A stretch of 64,000 nt of DNA. Origin: Frateuria_A sp049727805 (lineage in GTDB: Bacteria > Pseudomonadota > Gammaproteobacteria > Xanthomonadales > Rhodanobacteraceae). The translations under genes and the position numbers were made by a program. This document shows, piece by piece, positions 20,044-28,851 of this stretch. The notes under the pieces are model-generated. The model did not search any database, had not been told where the DNA came from, and was given only the letters and a program-made list of their open reading frames with translations. Positions within the stretch are counted from its first letter, which is position 1. The number at the start of each line of letters is the position of its first letter. The stretch is taken from contig NZ_JBCNYA010000001.1 of the NCBI RefSeq assembly GCF_049727805.1, positions 1-64,000 on the forward strand, read 5' to 3'.

Positions 20044-20065
20044 AGGCCCGCCTGAGCGCGGGCCT
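20044..20065 (+). other. tig-clpP intergenic hairpin
   Basis: Perfect 8-bp stem AGGCCCGC (20044-20051) / GCGGGCCT (20058-20065), loop CTGAGC, followed only by TTAT. At best a weak terminator or attenuator between tig and clpP, which would let clpP be expressed partly separately. Confidence 0.6.
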
Positions 20066-20085
20066 TATCCGGAGAACAAGCACGC

Positions 20086-20715
20086 ATGGCCATGGCCCCG
20101 ATCCAGAACCTCAACCTGGTGCCCATCGTCGTCGAGCAGACCGCTCGCGGCGAGCGTTCCTACGACATCTACTCGCGCCTGCTGAAGGAGCGGGTGATCT
20201 TCCTGGTGGGCGAGGTCAACGACCAGGTCGCCAACGTGCTGATCGCGCAGATGCTGTTCCTGGAGTCGGAGAATCCAGACAAGGACATCCACCTGTACAT
20301 CAACAGCCCGGGCGGTGCGGTCACCGCGGGCCTGGCGATCTACGACACCATGCAGTTCATCAAGCCCGACGTCAGCACCATGTGCATCGGCCAGGCGTGC
20401 AGCGCCGGCTCGCTGCTGCTGATGGCGGGCGCCAAGGGCAAGCGCTTCTCGCTGCCCAACTCGCGGATCATGATCCACCAGCCCTCCGGCGGTGCCCAGG
20501 GCCAGGCCACCGACATCGAGATCCAGGCGCGCGAGATCCTCTACATCCGCCAGCGGCTGAACCAGCTCTACGTCGACCACACCGGCCAGCCGCTGGAGAA
20601 GATCGAGCGCGACATGGAGCGCGACCGGTTCATGAACCCGGTCGAGGCGAAGGAATACGGGCTGATCGACCAGGTACTCGACCGCCGCGGCGTCGAGACG
20701 GTCAAGTCGGCCTGA
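20086..20715 (+). CDS. clpP: ATP-dependent Clp protease proteolytic subunit
   Basis: Serine peptidase forming the tetradecameric chamber that works with ClpX (and ClpA). In the 209 residues the triad is Ser106 (GQACSAGS), His131 (MIHQPSGG) and Asp180 (ERDRFM). INSPGGAVTAGLAIYD is the substrate-groove signature. The start at 20086 follows CGGAGAACAAGC; a second ATG two codons later is equally possible. clpX follows after 118 bp. Confidence 0.97.
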   Translation: MAMAPIQNLNLVPIVVEQTARGERSYDIYSRLLKERVIFLVGEVNDQVANVLIAQMLFLESENPDKDIHLYINSPGGAVTAGLAIYDTMQFIKPDVSTMCIGQACSAGSLLLMAGAKGKRFSLPNSRIMIHQPSGGAQGQATDIEIQAREILYIRQRLNQLYVDHTGQPLEKIERDMERDRFMNPVEAKEYGLIDQVLDRRGVETVKSA

Positions 20716-20833
20716 CTTCAGCCCCGCTGATCCCGACCGATCCACTTCACGGAAACGGACTCCGCGTCGGCGCTGGCCGGCGCGGGGCCGTATGCTATTC
20801 TCGCGGCGCAACCGAAATACGGCAGGACCTGAT

Positions 20834-22129
20834 ATGAGCGACGAGCGGCAGGGCCGTTCCAACGACAGCGGCAAGATTCTCTACTGCTCCTTCTGCGGCA
20901 AGAGCCAGCATGAAGTGCGCAAGCTGATCGCGGGTCCATCCGTGTTCATCTGCGACGAGTGCGTGGAGCTCTGCAACGACATCATCCGCGAGGAGTTGGA
21001 GGAGAAGGCCGCCTCCGGGCGCAGCCATCTGCCCAAGCCCCGCGAGATCATGGAAACCCTCGACCAGTACGTGGTCGGCCAGACCCGCGCCAAGAAGGCG
21101 CTGGCGGTGGCCGTGTACAACCACTACAAGCGCATGGAGTCGCGCCAGAAGAGCGACGAGGTCGAGCTCGGCAAGTCCAACATCCTGCTGATCGGCCCGA
21201 CCGGTTCGGGCAAGACGCTGCTGGCCGAAACGCTGGCGCGCCTGCTCAACGTGCCGTTCACCATCGCCGACGCCACCACGCTGACCGAAGCGGGCTACGT
21301 GGGCGAGGACGTCGAGAACATCATCCAGAAGCTGCTGCAGAAGTGCGACTACGACGTCGACAAGGCGCAGTCGGGCATCGTCTACATCGACGAGATCGAC
21401 AAGATCTCGCGCAAGAGCGAGAACCCGTCGATCACCCGCGACGTGTCCGGCGAAGGCGTGCAGCAGGCGCTGCTCAAGCTGATCGAGGGCACACTGGCCT
21501 CGGTGCCGCCGCAGGGCGGGCGCAAGCATCCGCAGCAGGAATTCCTGCAGGTGGACACCAAGAACATCCTGTTCATCTGCGGTGGCGCGTTCGCCGGGCT
21601 GGAGAAGGTCATCCAGCAGCGTTCGGAGACCACCGGCATCGGCTTCTCGGCCGAGGTCCGCTCGAAGGAGCGCACCGAGAACCTGGGCAAGGTGCTGGCC
21701 GAGGTCGAGCCGTCGGACCTGGTCAAGTTCGGCCTGATCCCGGAGTTCGTCGGCCGCCTGCCGGTCGTGGCGACGCTGGACGAACTGGACGAGCCCGCAC
21801 TGGTGAAGATTCTCACCGAACCGAAGAATGCGGTGACCAAGCAGTTCAAGCGCCTGTTCGAAATGGAAGGCGTGGAGCTGGAGTTCCGTCCCGAGGCCCT
21901 GCAGGCGATCGCCAAGAAGGCGCTCAAGCGCAAGACCGGCGCGCGCGGCCTGCGCACCATTCTGGAACAGGTGCTGCTGGACACCATGTACGAGCTGCCC
22001 TCGCTGGAGCACGTCAGCAAGGTGGTGGTCGACGACGCCGTGATCGAAGGCCAGGCCGAGCCTTACCTCATCTACCGCGGCAACCTGCAGCAGCAGCGCG
22101 TGGCCGGTGAAGGTGGCGACGCCGCCTGA
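20834..22129 (+). CDS. clpX: Clp protease ATP-binding subunit ClpX
   Basis: AAA+ unfoldase that feeds substrates to ClpP. The 431 residues have an N-terminal C4 zinc finger (Cys18, Cys21, Cys40, Cys43), Walker A at 121-128 (GPTGSGKT), Walker B IVYIDEIDKI, the IGF loop (TGIGFSAEV) that docks on ClpP, and pore loops including GYVGED. The start at 20834 gives the family N-terminus; 14 in-frame codons upstream are in the spacer. A TATTCT-like -10 lies just upstream but no good -35, so I do not call a promoter. Confidence 0.97.
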   Translation: MSDERQGRSNDSGKILYCSFCGKSQHEVRKLIAGPSVFICDECVELCNDIIREELEEKAASGRSHLPKPREIMETLDQYVVGQTRAKKALAVAVYNHYKRMESRQKSDEVELGKSNILLIGPTGSGKTLLAETLARLLNVPFTIADATTLTEAGYVGEDVENIIQKLLQKCDYDVDKAQSGIVYIDEIDKISRKSENPSITRDVSGEGVQQALLKLIEGTLASVPPQGGRKHPQQEFLQVDTKNILFICGGAFAGLEKVIQQRSETTGIGFSAEVRSKERTENLGKVLAEVEPSDLVKFGLIPEFVGRLPVVATLDELDEPALVKILTEPKNAVTKQFKRLFEMEGVELEFRPEALQAIAKKALKRKTGARGLRTILEQVLLDTMYELPSLEHVSKVVVDDAVIEGQAEPYLIYRGNLQQQRVAGEGGDAA

Positions 22130-22153
22130 CCGGCGCGCAGCGTCAAGAACCAG

Positions 22154-22187
22154 CGGCCCCGGCAGTTGCCGGGGCCGTTTGTTTTTT
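22154..22187 (+). terminator. Rho-independent terminator after clpX
   Basis: 11-bp perfect stem with arms 22154-22164 and 22167-22177 (CGGCCCCGGCA / TGCCGGGGCCG), then TTTGTTTTTT. It separates clpPX from lon. The rest of the 294-base clpX-lon gap shows no ORF and no convincing sigma32 or sigma70 promoter to me. Confidence 0.92.
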
Positions 22188-22423
22188 GGCGGCAGGCAGA
22201 CAGGCGCTCGCCTGTTTTCGACGGCTCAGGCCGCATCAGGCCGGATTTTTCGTCACGTACGGAGCCGTGGGGCGGCTTGGCTTGAAAACTGCAGGTCACC
22301 GCTCAAGCCGCTTCGACAGGTCGCGTGCGACTTGAGGGTGGCTAGGGTCGACTCCACTTGACCTATCGGAAGCCCTGGCTCAGTGTCCGGGTAAACCTTA
22401 CAAAATCATCGGGGACTTTTTCG

Positions 22424-24940
22424 ATGGCAAAACACGCCTCCGTTTCCGCCACAGGCGCCTCGCTCGACGCACTTCCGGTGCTGCCGCTGCGCGACGTGGT
22501 GGTCTACCCCCACATGGTCATCCCCCTGTTCGTCGGGCGCGACAAGTCCATGCGCGCGCTGGAACAAGCGATGGAAGGTGAGCGGCAGATTCTGCTGGTG
22601 GCGCAGAAGAGTCCCGACATCGACGATCCCGCCTCGGACGACCTGCACGAGATCGGCACCCTGGCCGGCGTGCTGCAGCTGCTCAAGCTGCCCGACGGCA
22701 CGGTGAAGGTACTGGTCGAGGGCCAGGCCCGCGTGTCCATCGAGGAATACCGCAACGAGGGCGGCATGCTGACGGCGCGCTCGCGCGTGATCGAGCCGGT
22801 CTACAGCGCCAAGGAGCGCGAGCTGGATGTCATCTCGCGCACGCTGGTGTCGCTGTTCGAACAGCTGGTCAAGCAGAGCCGCAAGCTGCCGCCGGAAGTG
22901 CTCGCCACGCTTTCGGGCATCGATGATCCCTCGCGGCTGGCCGATTCGATCGCCGCGCACCTGACCGTGCGCATGGCCGAGAAGCAGAAGGTGCTGGAGA
23001 CCGCCGACGTCGGCCAGCGCCTCGAGTTGCTCATCGGTCTGGTCGATGGCGAGATGGACCTGCAGCAGGTCGAGAAGCGCATTCGCGGCCGCGTCAAGTC
23101 GCAGATGGAGAAGAGCCAGCGCGAGTACTACCTCAACGAGCAGATGAAGGCGATCCAGAAGGAACTGGGCGAGGGCGAGGAAGGCGTCAACGAGATCGAG
23201 GACCTGCAGAAGAAGATCGAGGATGCCGGCATGCCCAAGCCGGTGCTCGCCAAGGCCAAGCAGGAACTGTCCAAGCTCAAGCAGATGTCGCCGATGTCGG
23301 CCGAGGCGACGGTGGTGCGCAACTACCTGGACTGGCTGACCGGTGTGCCCTGGAAGAAGAAGACCAAGGTGCGCAAGGACCTGGCCGTCGCCCAGGAAGT
23401 GCTCGATGCCGACCATTTCGGCCTGGAGAAGGTCAAGGACCGCATCCTCGAATATCTCGCCGTGCAGCAGCGCGTGAACACCATGAAGGGCCCGATCCTG
23501 TGCCTGGTCGGTCCGCCCGGCGTGGGCAAGACTTCGCTGGGCCAGTCGATCGCCAAGGCGACCAACCGCAAGTTCATCCGTATGAGCCTGGGCGGCGTGC
23601 GCGACGAAGCCGAGATCCGTGGCCATCGCCGCACCTACATCGGTTCGATGCCGGGGCGGATCGTGCAGAACCTCAACAAGATCGGTACCCGCAATCCGCT
23701 GTTCGTGCTCGATGAGATCGACAAGATGTCGATGGACTTCCGTGGCGATCCGTCTTCGGCATTGCTGGAGGTGCTCGATCCGGAACAGAACCACGCCTTC
23801 AACGACCACTACCTGGAGGTCGACCTCGACCTGTCCGAGGTGATGTGGATCGCCACCGCCAACTCGCTGAACATCCCCGGCCCGCTGCTGGACCGCATGG
23901 AAGTCATCCGCGTACCGGGCTACACCGAGGACGAGAAGCTGGCGATCGCGCAGCGCTACCTGTTGCCGAAACAACTGAAGGCCAATGGCCTGAAGCCCGA
24001 GGAACTAAGCATCGCCGCGGACGCCGTCCGCGACATCGTGCGCTACTACACGCGCGAGTCGGGCGTGCGCAACCTGGAGCGTGAAATCGCCAAGATCTGC
24101 CGCAAGGTGGTCAAGGAGCTCACGCTCGGCCAGGTGAAGCAGGCCAAGGCCAAGGCACCCACGAAGGCGGTCACGAAGGCGGCAGCCAAGCCGAAGAAGA
24201 AGCCGGGCGCGACGCAGGTGACCGTCACCGCCGAGAACATCGAGCACTATCTGGGCGTGCGTCGCTTCGACTTCGGTCGTGCCGAGCAGGAGAACGAGGT
24301 GGGCCTGGTCACCGGCCTGGCCTGGACTTCGGTCGGCGGCGACCTGCTCAGCATCGAGGCATCGGTGGTGCAGGGCAAGGGCCGGCTGGTGCATACCGGC
24401 CAGCTCGGCGACGTCATGAAGGAGTCGATCCAGGCGGCGATGTCGGTGGTGCGCGCACGCGCGGACCAGCTCGGTATCGATCCGGACTTCTACCAGAACC
24501 TGGACGTGCATATCCACGTGCCCGAGGGCGCCACTCCGAAGGATGGCCCGAGTGCGGGCATCGCCATGTGCACGGCGCTGGTGTCGGTGCTGACCAAGGT
24601 GCCGGTGCGCTCGGAGGTGGCGATGACCGGCGAGATCACGCTGCGCGGTCGCGTGCTGCCGATCGGCGGCCTGAAGGAGAAGCTGCTGGCCGCGCACCGC
24701 GGCGGCATCACCACGGTGATCATTCCCGAGGAGAACAAGAAAGACCTCGCCGACATTCCCGCCAACGTCACCTCGTCGCTGGACATTCATGCCGTGCGCT
24801 GGATCGACGAAGTGCTCGACATCGCGCTCGAACATCCGCTGCAGCCGGCCAAGGCGGCGGTCGAGGTTGCTTCCGAAGAGCATGCGCCGGTCGAACCGGT
24901 AGCCGAGGAAACGGCTGAGAACCGTACCCGCGCACACTGA
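22424..24940 (+). CDS. lon: ATP-dependent protease La (Lon)
   Basis: Cytosolic AAA+ serine protease degrading misfolded and short-lived regulators. The 838 residues have the N-terminal LON domain (about 15-215, LPVLPLRDVVVYPHM), a coiled region, Walker A at 363-370 (GPPGVGKT), Walker B FVLDEIDKM and the proteolytic dyad Ser710 (DGPSAGIAM) and Lys753 (GLKEKLL). A Lys/Ala-rich insert (about 565-595) precedes the protease domain. The start at 22424 matches family N-termini; a TTG 22 codons upstream is rejected. It is flanked by terminators on both sides, so it is its own unit. Confidence 0.97.
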   Translation: MAKHASVSATGASLDALPVLPLRDVVVYPHMVIPLFVGRDKSMRALEQAMEGERQILLVAQKSPDIDDPASDDLHEIGTLAGVLQLLKLPDGTVKVLVEGQARVSIEEYRNEGGMLTARSRVIEPVYSAKERELDVISRTLVSLFEQLVKQSRKLPPEVLATLSGIDDPSRLADSIAAHLTVRMAEKQKVLETADVGQRLELLIGLVDGEMDLQQVEKRIRGRVKSQMEKSQREYYLNEQMKAIQKELGEGEEGVNEIEDLQKKIEDAGMPKPVLAKAKQELSKLKQMSPMSAEATVVRNYLDWLTGVPWKKKTKVRKDLAVAQEVLDADHFGLEKVKDRILEYLAVQQRVNTMKGPILCLVGPPGVGKTSLGQSIAKATNRKFIRMSLGGVRDEAEIRGHRRTYIGSMPGRIVQNLNKIGTRNPLFVLDEIDKMSMDFRGDPSSALLEVLDPEQNHAFNDHYLEVDLDLSEVMWIATANSLNIPGPLLDRMEVIRVPGYTEDEKLAIAQRYLLPKQLKANGLKPEELSIAADAVRDIVRYYTRESGVRNLEREIAKICRKVVKELTLGQVKQAKAKAPTKAVTKAAAKPKKKPGATQVTVTAENIEHYLGVRRFDFGRAEQENEVGLVTGLAWTSVGGDLLSIEASVVQGKGRLVHTGQLGDVMKESIQAAMSVVRARADQLGIDPDFYQNLDVHIHVPEGATPKDGPSAGIAMCTALVSVLTKVPVRSEVAMTGEITLRGRVLPIGGLKEKLLAAHRGGITTVIIPEENKKDLADIPANVTSSLDIHAVRWIDEVLDIALEHPLQPAKAAVEVASEEHAPVEPVAEETAENRTRAH

Positions 24941-24963
24941 TACGCAAGGAGTTTTTCGACAAG

Positions 24964-24989
24964 GCCGCCCGCATCCCGGGCGGCTTTTT
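24964..24989 (+). terminator. Rho-independent terminator after lon
   Basis: 8-bp perfect stem GCCGCCCG (24964-24971) / CGGGCGGC (24977-24984), five-base loop, then TTTTT. Confidence 0.9.
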
Positions 24990-25099
24990 CGTATTCACGC
25001 CGGTGCCCTGGCGAGGCGCTTCGCCGTAACGGTTATCGCGCTCGTTTGCAAGTGGTTCCGGTTGGTCGCGAATCGCCGGAACCGTTGGTATTGCTTGTA

Positions 25100-25129
25100 T
25101 TGCGGACCGCCGTGAGGCGCTGGTATAAA
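25100..25129 (+). promoter_or_regulatory. Candidate promoter of hupB
   Basis: TTGCGG (25100-25105), 18-base spacer, TATAAA (25124-25129). The -10 is good and the -35 moderate. It would give a leader of about 135 bases. Apart from this and the lon terminator, the 329-base lon-hupB gap holds nothing I can name. Confidence 0.45.
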
Positions 25130-25269
25130 GGCGGCACCGCAGTCAAAGCGCCGTGCATTTGGCGTAGCGATGCGGGGTTGCGGGGGATGCCGGTCATGCC
25201 ATTTCATGGCGGTGTTTTCTCGTCCCAGACCGATCACGCGGGCAGCAAACCGTTTAAGGGAGTGTCTCA

Positions 25270-25542
25270 ATGAATAAAACCGATCTGATCAATGCCATTG
25301 CCGAGAAGGCCGAGCTCACCAAGGCCGACGCCGGCCGCGCCATCGAAGCCTTCTTCGAGACCGTGCAGAAGGCTCTGAAGAAGGGCGACGACGTCTCGGT
25401 GGTCGGCTTTGGTACCTTCACCGTGCGCAAGCGCGCGGCTCGTACCGGTCGCAACCCGCGCACCAACGAGACGATCAAGATCAAGGCTTCCAAGGTGCCG
25501 GCGTTCAAGGCTGGCAAGACGCTCAAGGATGCCCTAAACTGA
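25270..25542 (+). CDS. hupB: DNA-binding protein HU-beta
   Basis: Nucleoid protein that bends DNA as a dimer. The 90 residues show the canonical MNKTDLINAIAEKA start, GFGTFTVRKRAARTGRNPRT beta-arm with the intercalating Pro region, and AFKAGKTLKDA end. A clear AAGGGAGTG ribosome site precedes the ATG. tRNA-Val starts only 21 bases after the stop with no terminator between, so hupB and the tRNAs are probably on one transcript. Confidence 0.97.
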   Translation: MNKTDLINAIAEKAELTKADAGRAIEAFFETVQKALKKGDDVSVVGFGTFTVRKRAARTGRNPRTNETIKIKASKVPAFKAGKTLKDALN

Positions 25543-25563
25543 GCGGCTAGTTCGCTCGGTTTC

Positions 25564-25638
25564 GGGTGCTTAGCTCAGCGGTAGAGCGTCGCCCTTACAA
25601 GGCGAGGGTCGTAGGTTCGATCCCTACAGCACCCACCA
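25564..25638 (+). tRNA. tRNA-Val (TAC)
   Basis: 75-nt cloverleaf; the acceptor GGGTGCT pairs with AGCACCC, anticodon stem TCGCC/GGCGA, anticodon TAC at 25596-25598, encoded CCA. It lies directly behind hupB. Confidence 0.97.
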
Positions 25639-25645
25639 GAATCGC

Positions 25646-25722
25646 GGAGTGGTAGTTCAGTCGGTTAGAATGCTGGCCTGTCACGCCGGAGGTCGCGGGT
25701 TCGAGTCCCGTCCACTCCGCCA
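25646..25722 (+). tRNA. tRNA-Asp (GTC)
   Basis: 77-nt cloverleaf; the acceptor GGAGTGG pairs with CCACTCC, discriminator G, encoded CCA; anticodon stem CTGGC/GCCGG with GTC at 25680-25682. Seven bases after tRNA-Val. Confidence 0.97.
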
Positions 25723-25730
25723 GTAGTTCC

Positions 25731-25760
25731 AAGGGCGCCCGCGTGGCGCCCTTGTCATTT
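25731..25760 (+). terminator. Probable terminator after tRNA-Asp
   Basis: 9-bp perfect stem AAGGGCGCC (25731-25739) / GGCGCCCTT (25745-25753), five-base loop, followed by the weak tract GTCATTTAT. It lies between the tRNA pair and ppiD. Confidence 0.65.
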
Positions 25761-25803
25761 ATGCTTTGCCTCTTGCAAGGCTTCGAATCGCGGGAATCCA
25801 CAC

Positions 25804-27711
25804 ATGCTGCAGTCGTTGAGAGACAAGATGCACGGCTGGCCGTCCATCGTCGTGTTGGGCGTGGCGGTGTTCGCCATGTCCTTCTTCGGCATCGAGGGCT
25901 ACTTCACTGCCCAGACCGAGACCTTCGTGGCCAAGGTCGGCAAGCAGGAGATCAGCCAGCAGGATTTCCAGAACCGCATGAACGAGCTGCGCCAGCAGGC
26001 CAGCGAGCAGATGGGCGACCAGTTCGATCCCAGCGTGTACGAGCAGCCCGCCATGAAGGAGCGCGTGCTCGGTGCGATGGTCGACCAGCAACTGCTGCTC
26101 AAGGCCAACGATGACCTGGGCATGCGCGTTTCCGACACCGCGGTGCGCGACACGATCGCGTCCATCCAGGGGTTCCAGGTGAACGGCCGGTTCGACGCGG
26201 CGACCTATCGGGCGGTGCTCGCCTCCCAGCGCAAGACGCCGGCGATGTTCGAGGACGAGGTCCGCTCCTCGCTGGCGATTCGCCTGCTGCCGGACGCACT
26301 GTCGGCCAGCACCATCGTCACCGACGACGACGTCGACCGCTTCCTCAAGCTGCGCCTTCAGCGCCGCGACCTGCGCTACGTGATGCTGCCGCGCCCGGCG
26401 CTTACCGATACCAAGGTCACCGACGCGCAGGTACAGGACTACTACAAACAGCACCAGGCCGAGTTCATGGCGCCCGAGCAGGTGTCCGTCCACTACATCG
26501 AGGTGAACGCGGCGGACCTGAAGGCCGACAACCCGCCGAGCGAAGACGACCTGCGCAAGCGCTACGAGGACGAGAAGCAGCGCTTCGTGCAGCCGGAGCA
26601 GCGCCTGGTTTCGCACATCCTCGTCGACGTGCCCAAGAACGCCACGCCGGCGCAGCAGAAGGACGCCCTCGCCAAGGCGCAGAAGATCGCCGCGGAGGCC
26701 ACGCCGCAGAACTTCGCCAAGCTGGCAAGCCAGGACTCCGCCGACCTCGGTTCGAAGCGCCAGGGCGGTGACCTCGGCTGGCTGGAGCAGGGCGTGACCA
26801 ACAAGGCCTTCGACGACGCGCTGTTCGCGCTCAAGAAGGGCCAGATCTCCGCGCCGGTGTTGTCGGACGAGGGCTACCACATCATCTGGCTGCGCGACAT
26901 CCGCAGCGGTCAGGCCAAGCCGTTCGAGGAAGTACGCAGCCAGCTCGAGCAGGAAGCGGTTGCCGCCGAGCGCGAGCGCAAGTACAACGAGGTCGCCGGC
27001 AAGCTGGCCGACCAGACCTACCAGAGCCCCAGCTCGCTCGAGCCGGCCTCGCAGGCGCTGGGCCTGCCGGTGAAGAGCACCGGCCTGTTCACCCGGGAGG
27101 GCGACAAGAGTGGCATCACGGCCGACCCGAAGGTGGCCAAGGCCGCGTTCTCCGACGACGTGCTGGTGCAGGGCAACAACTCCAGCCTGATCGACCTGGG
27201 CAACGACCATTCGGTGGTGATCCACGTCGACAAGCACGTGCCGGCAGCGGAGCGGCCGTTGGCCGAGGTGCGCGACGCGATCGAGAAGGACATCCTCGAC
27301 GAGCGCGTGGCTGCTGCCGCCAGCAAGCGCGCCAACGACCTGCTGGCCCGCCTGGAGAAGGGCGAGTCGATGGACGCGGTGGCCGCATCGGCCGGTGCCG
27401 CCGTACAGGAGGCCAAGGAAGCGGTACGCGTGCAGCAGGGCCTACCCGAGCAGTTGCGTGACCAGGCATTCCTGCTGCCGCATCCGAAGGACGGCAAGCC
27501 GCAGTTCGCCGCGGTGGCGCTGCCCGAAGGCGCCTACGCGCTGGTGGCGGTCGACAAGGTGCAGGACGGCGACCTTTCCAAGGTGACCCCGGACCAGCGC
27601 AAGATGCTTCGGCAGAGCATGCTGGCCGCGTACGGCAGCGTCGCCACCGAAGGCTTCATCGACGCGCTCAAGGCGAAAACCGAGATCAAGATCGCCAAGG
27701 ACCGGATGTAA
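25804..27711 (+). CDS. ppiD: Membrane-anchored periplasmic folding factor PpiD (SurA-N/parvulin)
   Basis: Inner-membrane-anchored chaperone at the Sec translocon exit. The 635 residues have a short cytoplasmic N-terminus, one membrane helix (about 13-34), a SurA-N-like domain (about 35-190), a parvulin-like domain (about 265-365, RLVSHILVDVP, GGDLGWLEQG, SAPVLSDEGYHIIWL) and a C-terminal helical lobe. The length matches E. coli PpiD (623). The parvulin signature looks more intact than in E. coli PpiD, so residual isomerase activity is conceivable. The position after hupB is the same as in E. coli except for the inserted tRNAs. Confidence 0.93.
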   Translation: MLQSLRDKMHGWPSIVVLGVAVFAMSFFGIEGYFTAQTETFVAKVGKQEISQQDFQNRMNELRQQASEQMGDQFDPSVYEQPAMKERVLGAMVDQQLLLKANDDLGMRVSDTAVRDTIASIQGFQVNGRFDAATYRAVLASQRKTPAMFEDEVRSSLAIRLLPDALSASTIVTDDDVDRFLKLRLQRRDLRYVMLPRPALTDTKVTDAQVQDYYKQHQAEFMAPEQVSVHYIEVNAADLKADNPPSEDDLRKRYEDEKQRFVQPEQRLVSHILVDVPKNATPAQQKDALAKAQKIAAEATPQNFAKLASQDSADLGSKRQGGDLGWLEQGVTNKAFDDALFALKKGQISAPVLSDEGYHIIWLRDIRSGQAKPFEEVRSQLEQEAVAAERERKYNEVAGKLADQTYQSPSSLEPASQALGLPVKSTGLFTREGDKSGITADPKVAKAAFSDDVLVQGNNSSLIDLGNDHSVVIHVDKHVPAAERPLAEVRDAIEKDILDERVAAAASKRANDLLARLEKGESMDAVAASAGAAVQEAKEAVRVQQGLPEQLRDQAFLLPHPKDGKPQFAAVALPEGAYALVAVDKVQDGDLSKVTPDQRKMLRQSMLAAYGSVATEGFIDALKAKTEIKIAKDRM

Positions 27712-27739
27712 CGTCCGTGTGTTGTGTCGCAAGCCCCGA

Positions 27740-27769
27740 GAGGCGGCCCTGGGCCGCCTCTTTGCTTTT
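27740..27769 (+). terminator. Rho-independent terminator after ppiD
   Basis: Perfect GAGGCGGCCC (27740-27749) / GGGCCGCCTC (27751-27760) arms, with about nine usable pairs, then TTTGCTTTT. Confidence 0.85.
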
Positions 27770-27820
27770 CGGCCGTGCGCCTCGCGACGGGTGCCAGTCG
27801 CGCGCAAGGCGGATTCCCCG

Positions 27821-27847
27821 AAAAAAAAAGGCGGCCATGCGGCCGCC
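27821..27847 (-). terminator. Rho-independent terminator of fabI
   Basis: On the minus strand the stem GGCGGCC/GGCCGCC (27841-27847 and 27830-27836), loop GCAT, is followed by nine T (A-run 27821-27829 on plus). It lies 24 bases past the fabI stop, facing the ppiD terminator. Confidence 0.92.
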
Positions 27848-27870
27848 CTTTCGCTGATTGCCGCGCAGGC

Positions 27871-28653
27871 TCAGATCCCGGTCATGCCCAGGATGTTGTA
27901 GCCGGCATCCACGTAGGTGATCTCGCCGGTCACGCCCGAGGCGAGGTCGGAGCACAGGAACGCGCCCACGTTGCCGACCTCGTCGATCGTCACGCTGCGG
28001 CGAAGCGGCGCGTTCTCGTCCACGTGGTCGAGCATCTTGCGGAAGTTGGCGATGCCCGCGGCGGCCAGCGTCTTGATCGGGCCGGCCGAGATCGCATTCA
28101 CGCGGGTGCCTTCCGGGCCGAGGTTGAAGGCCAGGTAGCGCACGTTCGCTTCCAGGCTGGCCTTGGCCAGGCCCATCACGTTGTAGTTGTTGAGCGCACG
28201 CTCGGCGCCGAGGTAGGTGAGGGTGAGGATGGCGCCGCCGCGGCCGGCCATCATCGGACGCCCGGCCTTGGCCAGCGCGGCCAGGCTGTAGCTGGAGATG
28301 TCGTGCGCGATGGTGAAGTTCTCGCGCGTGAGGTTGTCCAGGTACTGGCCCTGCAGCGCCTCGCGCGGCGCGAAGCCGACCGAATGCACCAGGATGTCGA
28401 AGCCGTCCCAGTGCTTGCCGAGCTCGGCGTACATCTGCTCGATCTGGCCGTCCTGGGCGACGTCGCAGGGAAGCACGATGTTGGAGCCGAACGCATTGGC
28501 CGCCTCGTCGACGCGGTCCTTCAGCCGCTCGTTCTGATAGGTGAAGGCGAGTTGCGCGCCTTCACGATGCATTGCGTTGGCAATGCCCCAGGCGATCGAG
28601 CGCTGGCTGGCGATGCCGACGATCAGGGCACGCTTGCCGTGCAGGAATCCCAT
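27871..28653 (-). CDS. fabI: Enoyl-[acyl-carrier-protein] reductase (NADH), FabI type
   Basis: Reduces trans-2-enoyl-ACP in the last step of the fatty-acid elongation cycle; cytosolic SDR-fold tetramer. The 260 residues show the modified cofactor loop VGIASQRSIAWGIA, VHSVGFAP with Gly93 (a known triclosan-contact position) and the Tyr157-x6-Lys164 pair in NNYNVMGLAKASLEANVRY. The length is equal to E. coli FabI. A GGAGGACGC ribosome site precedes the ATG at 28653. The gene is monocistronic with its own terminator. Confidence 0.97.
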   Translation of the reverse strand: MGFLHGKRALIVGIASQRSIAWGIANAMHREGAQLAFTYQNERLKDRVDEAANAFGSNIVLPCDVAQDGQIEQMYAELGKHWDGFDILVHSVGFAPREALQGQYLDNLTRENFTIAHDISSYSLAALAKAGRPMMAGRGGAILTLTYLGAERALNNYNVMGLAKASLEANVRYLAFNLGPEGTRVNAISAGPIKTLAAAGIANFRKMLDHVDENAPLRRSVTIDEVGNVGAFLCSDLASGVTGEITYVDAGYNILGMTGI

Positions 28654-28851
28654 GCGTCCTCCAAGAGTTTTCGATGGCGCGCCCGGTGGCGCAGCCGGGT
28701 GATTTTAGCAGCGTGCCGGGGGTCGTAGGCCGCCGGCTCACGTTTTGACGACGCTCGCCACGGTGGCTGCCGTCGCGACGTGGCGTAGACCATGCGCCGG
28801 ATAGGGTGGCGCCATGTGCATGCCGCCCTGTGCGCCTCCCTCCGAAGCCTC

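Noticed and set aside
22260..22423. A possible sigma32 heat-shock promoter for lon (CTTGAAAAC near 22279)
   Set aside because: No CCCCAT-like -10 at 13-17 bases, and the TTGACC at 22358 lacks a matching -10. Neither meets the threshold.
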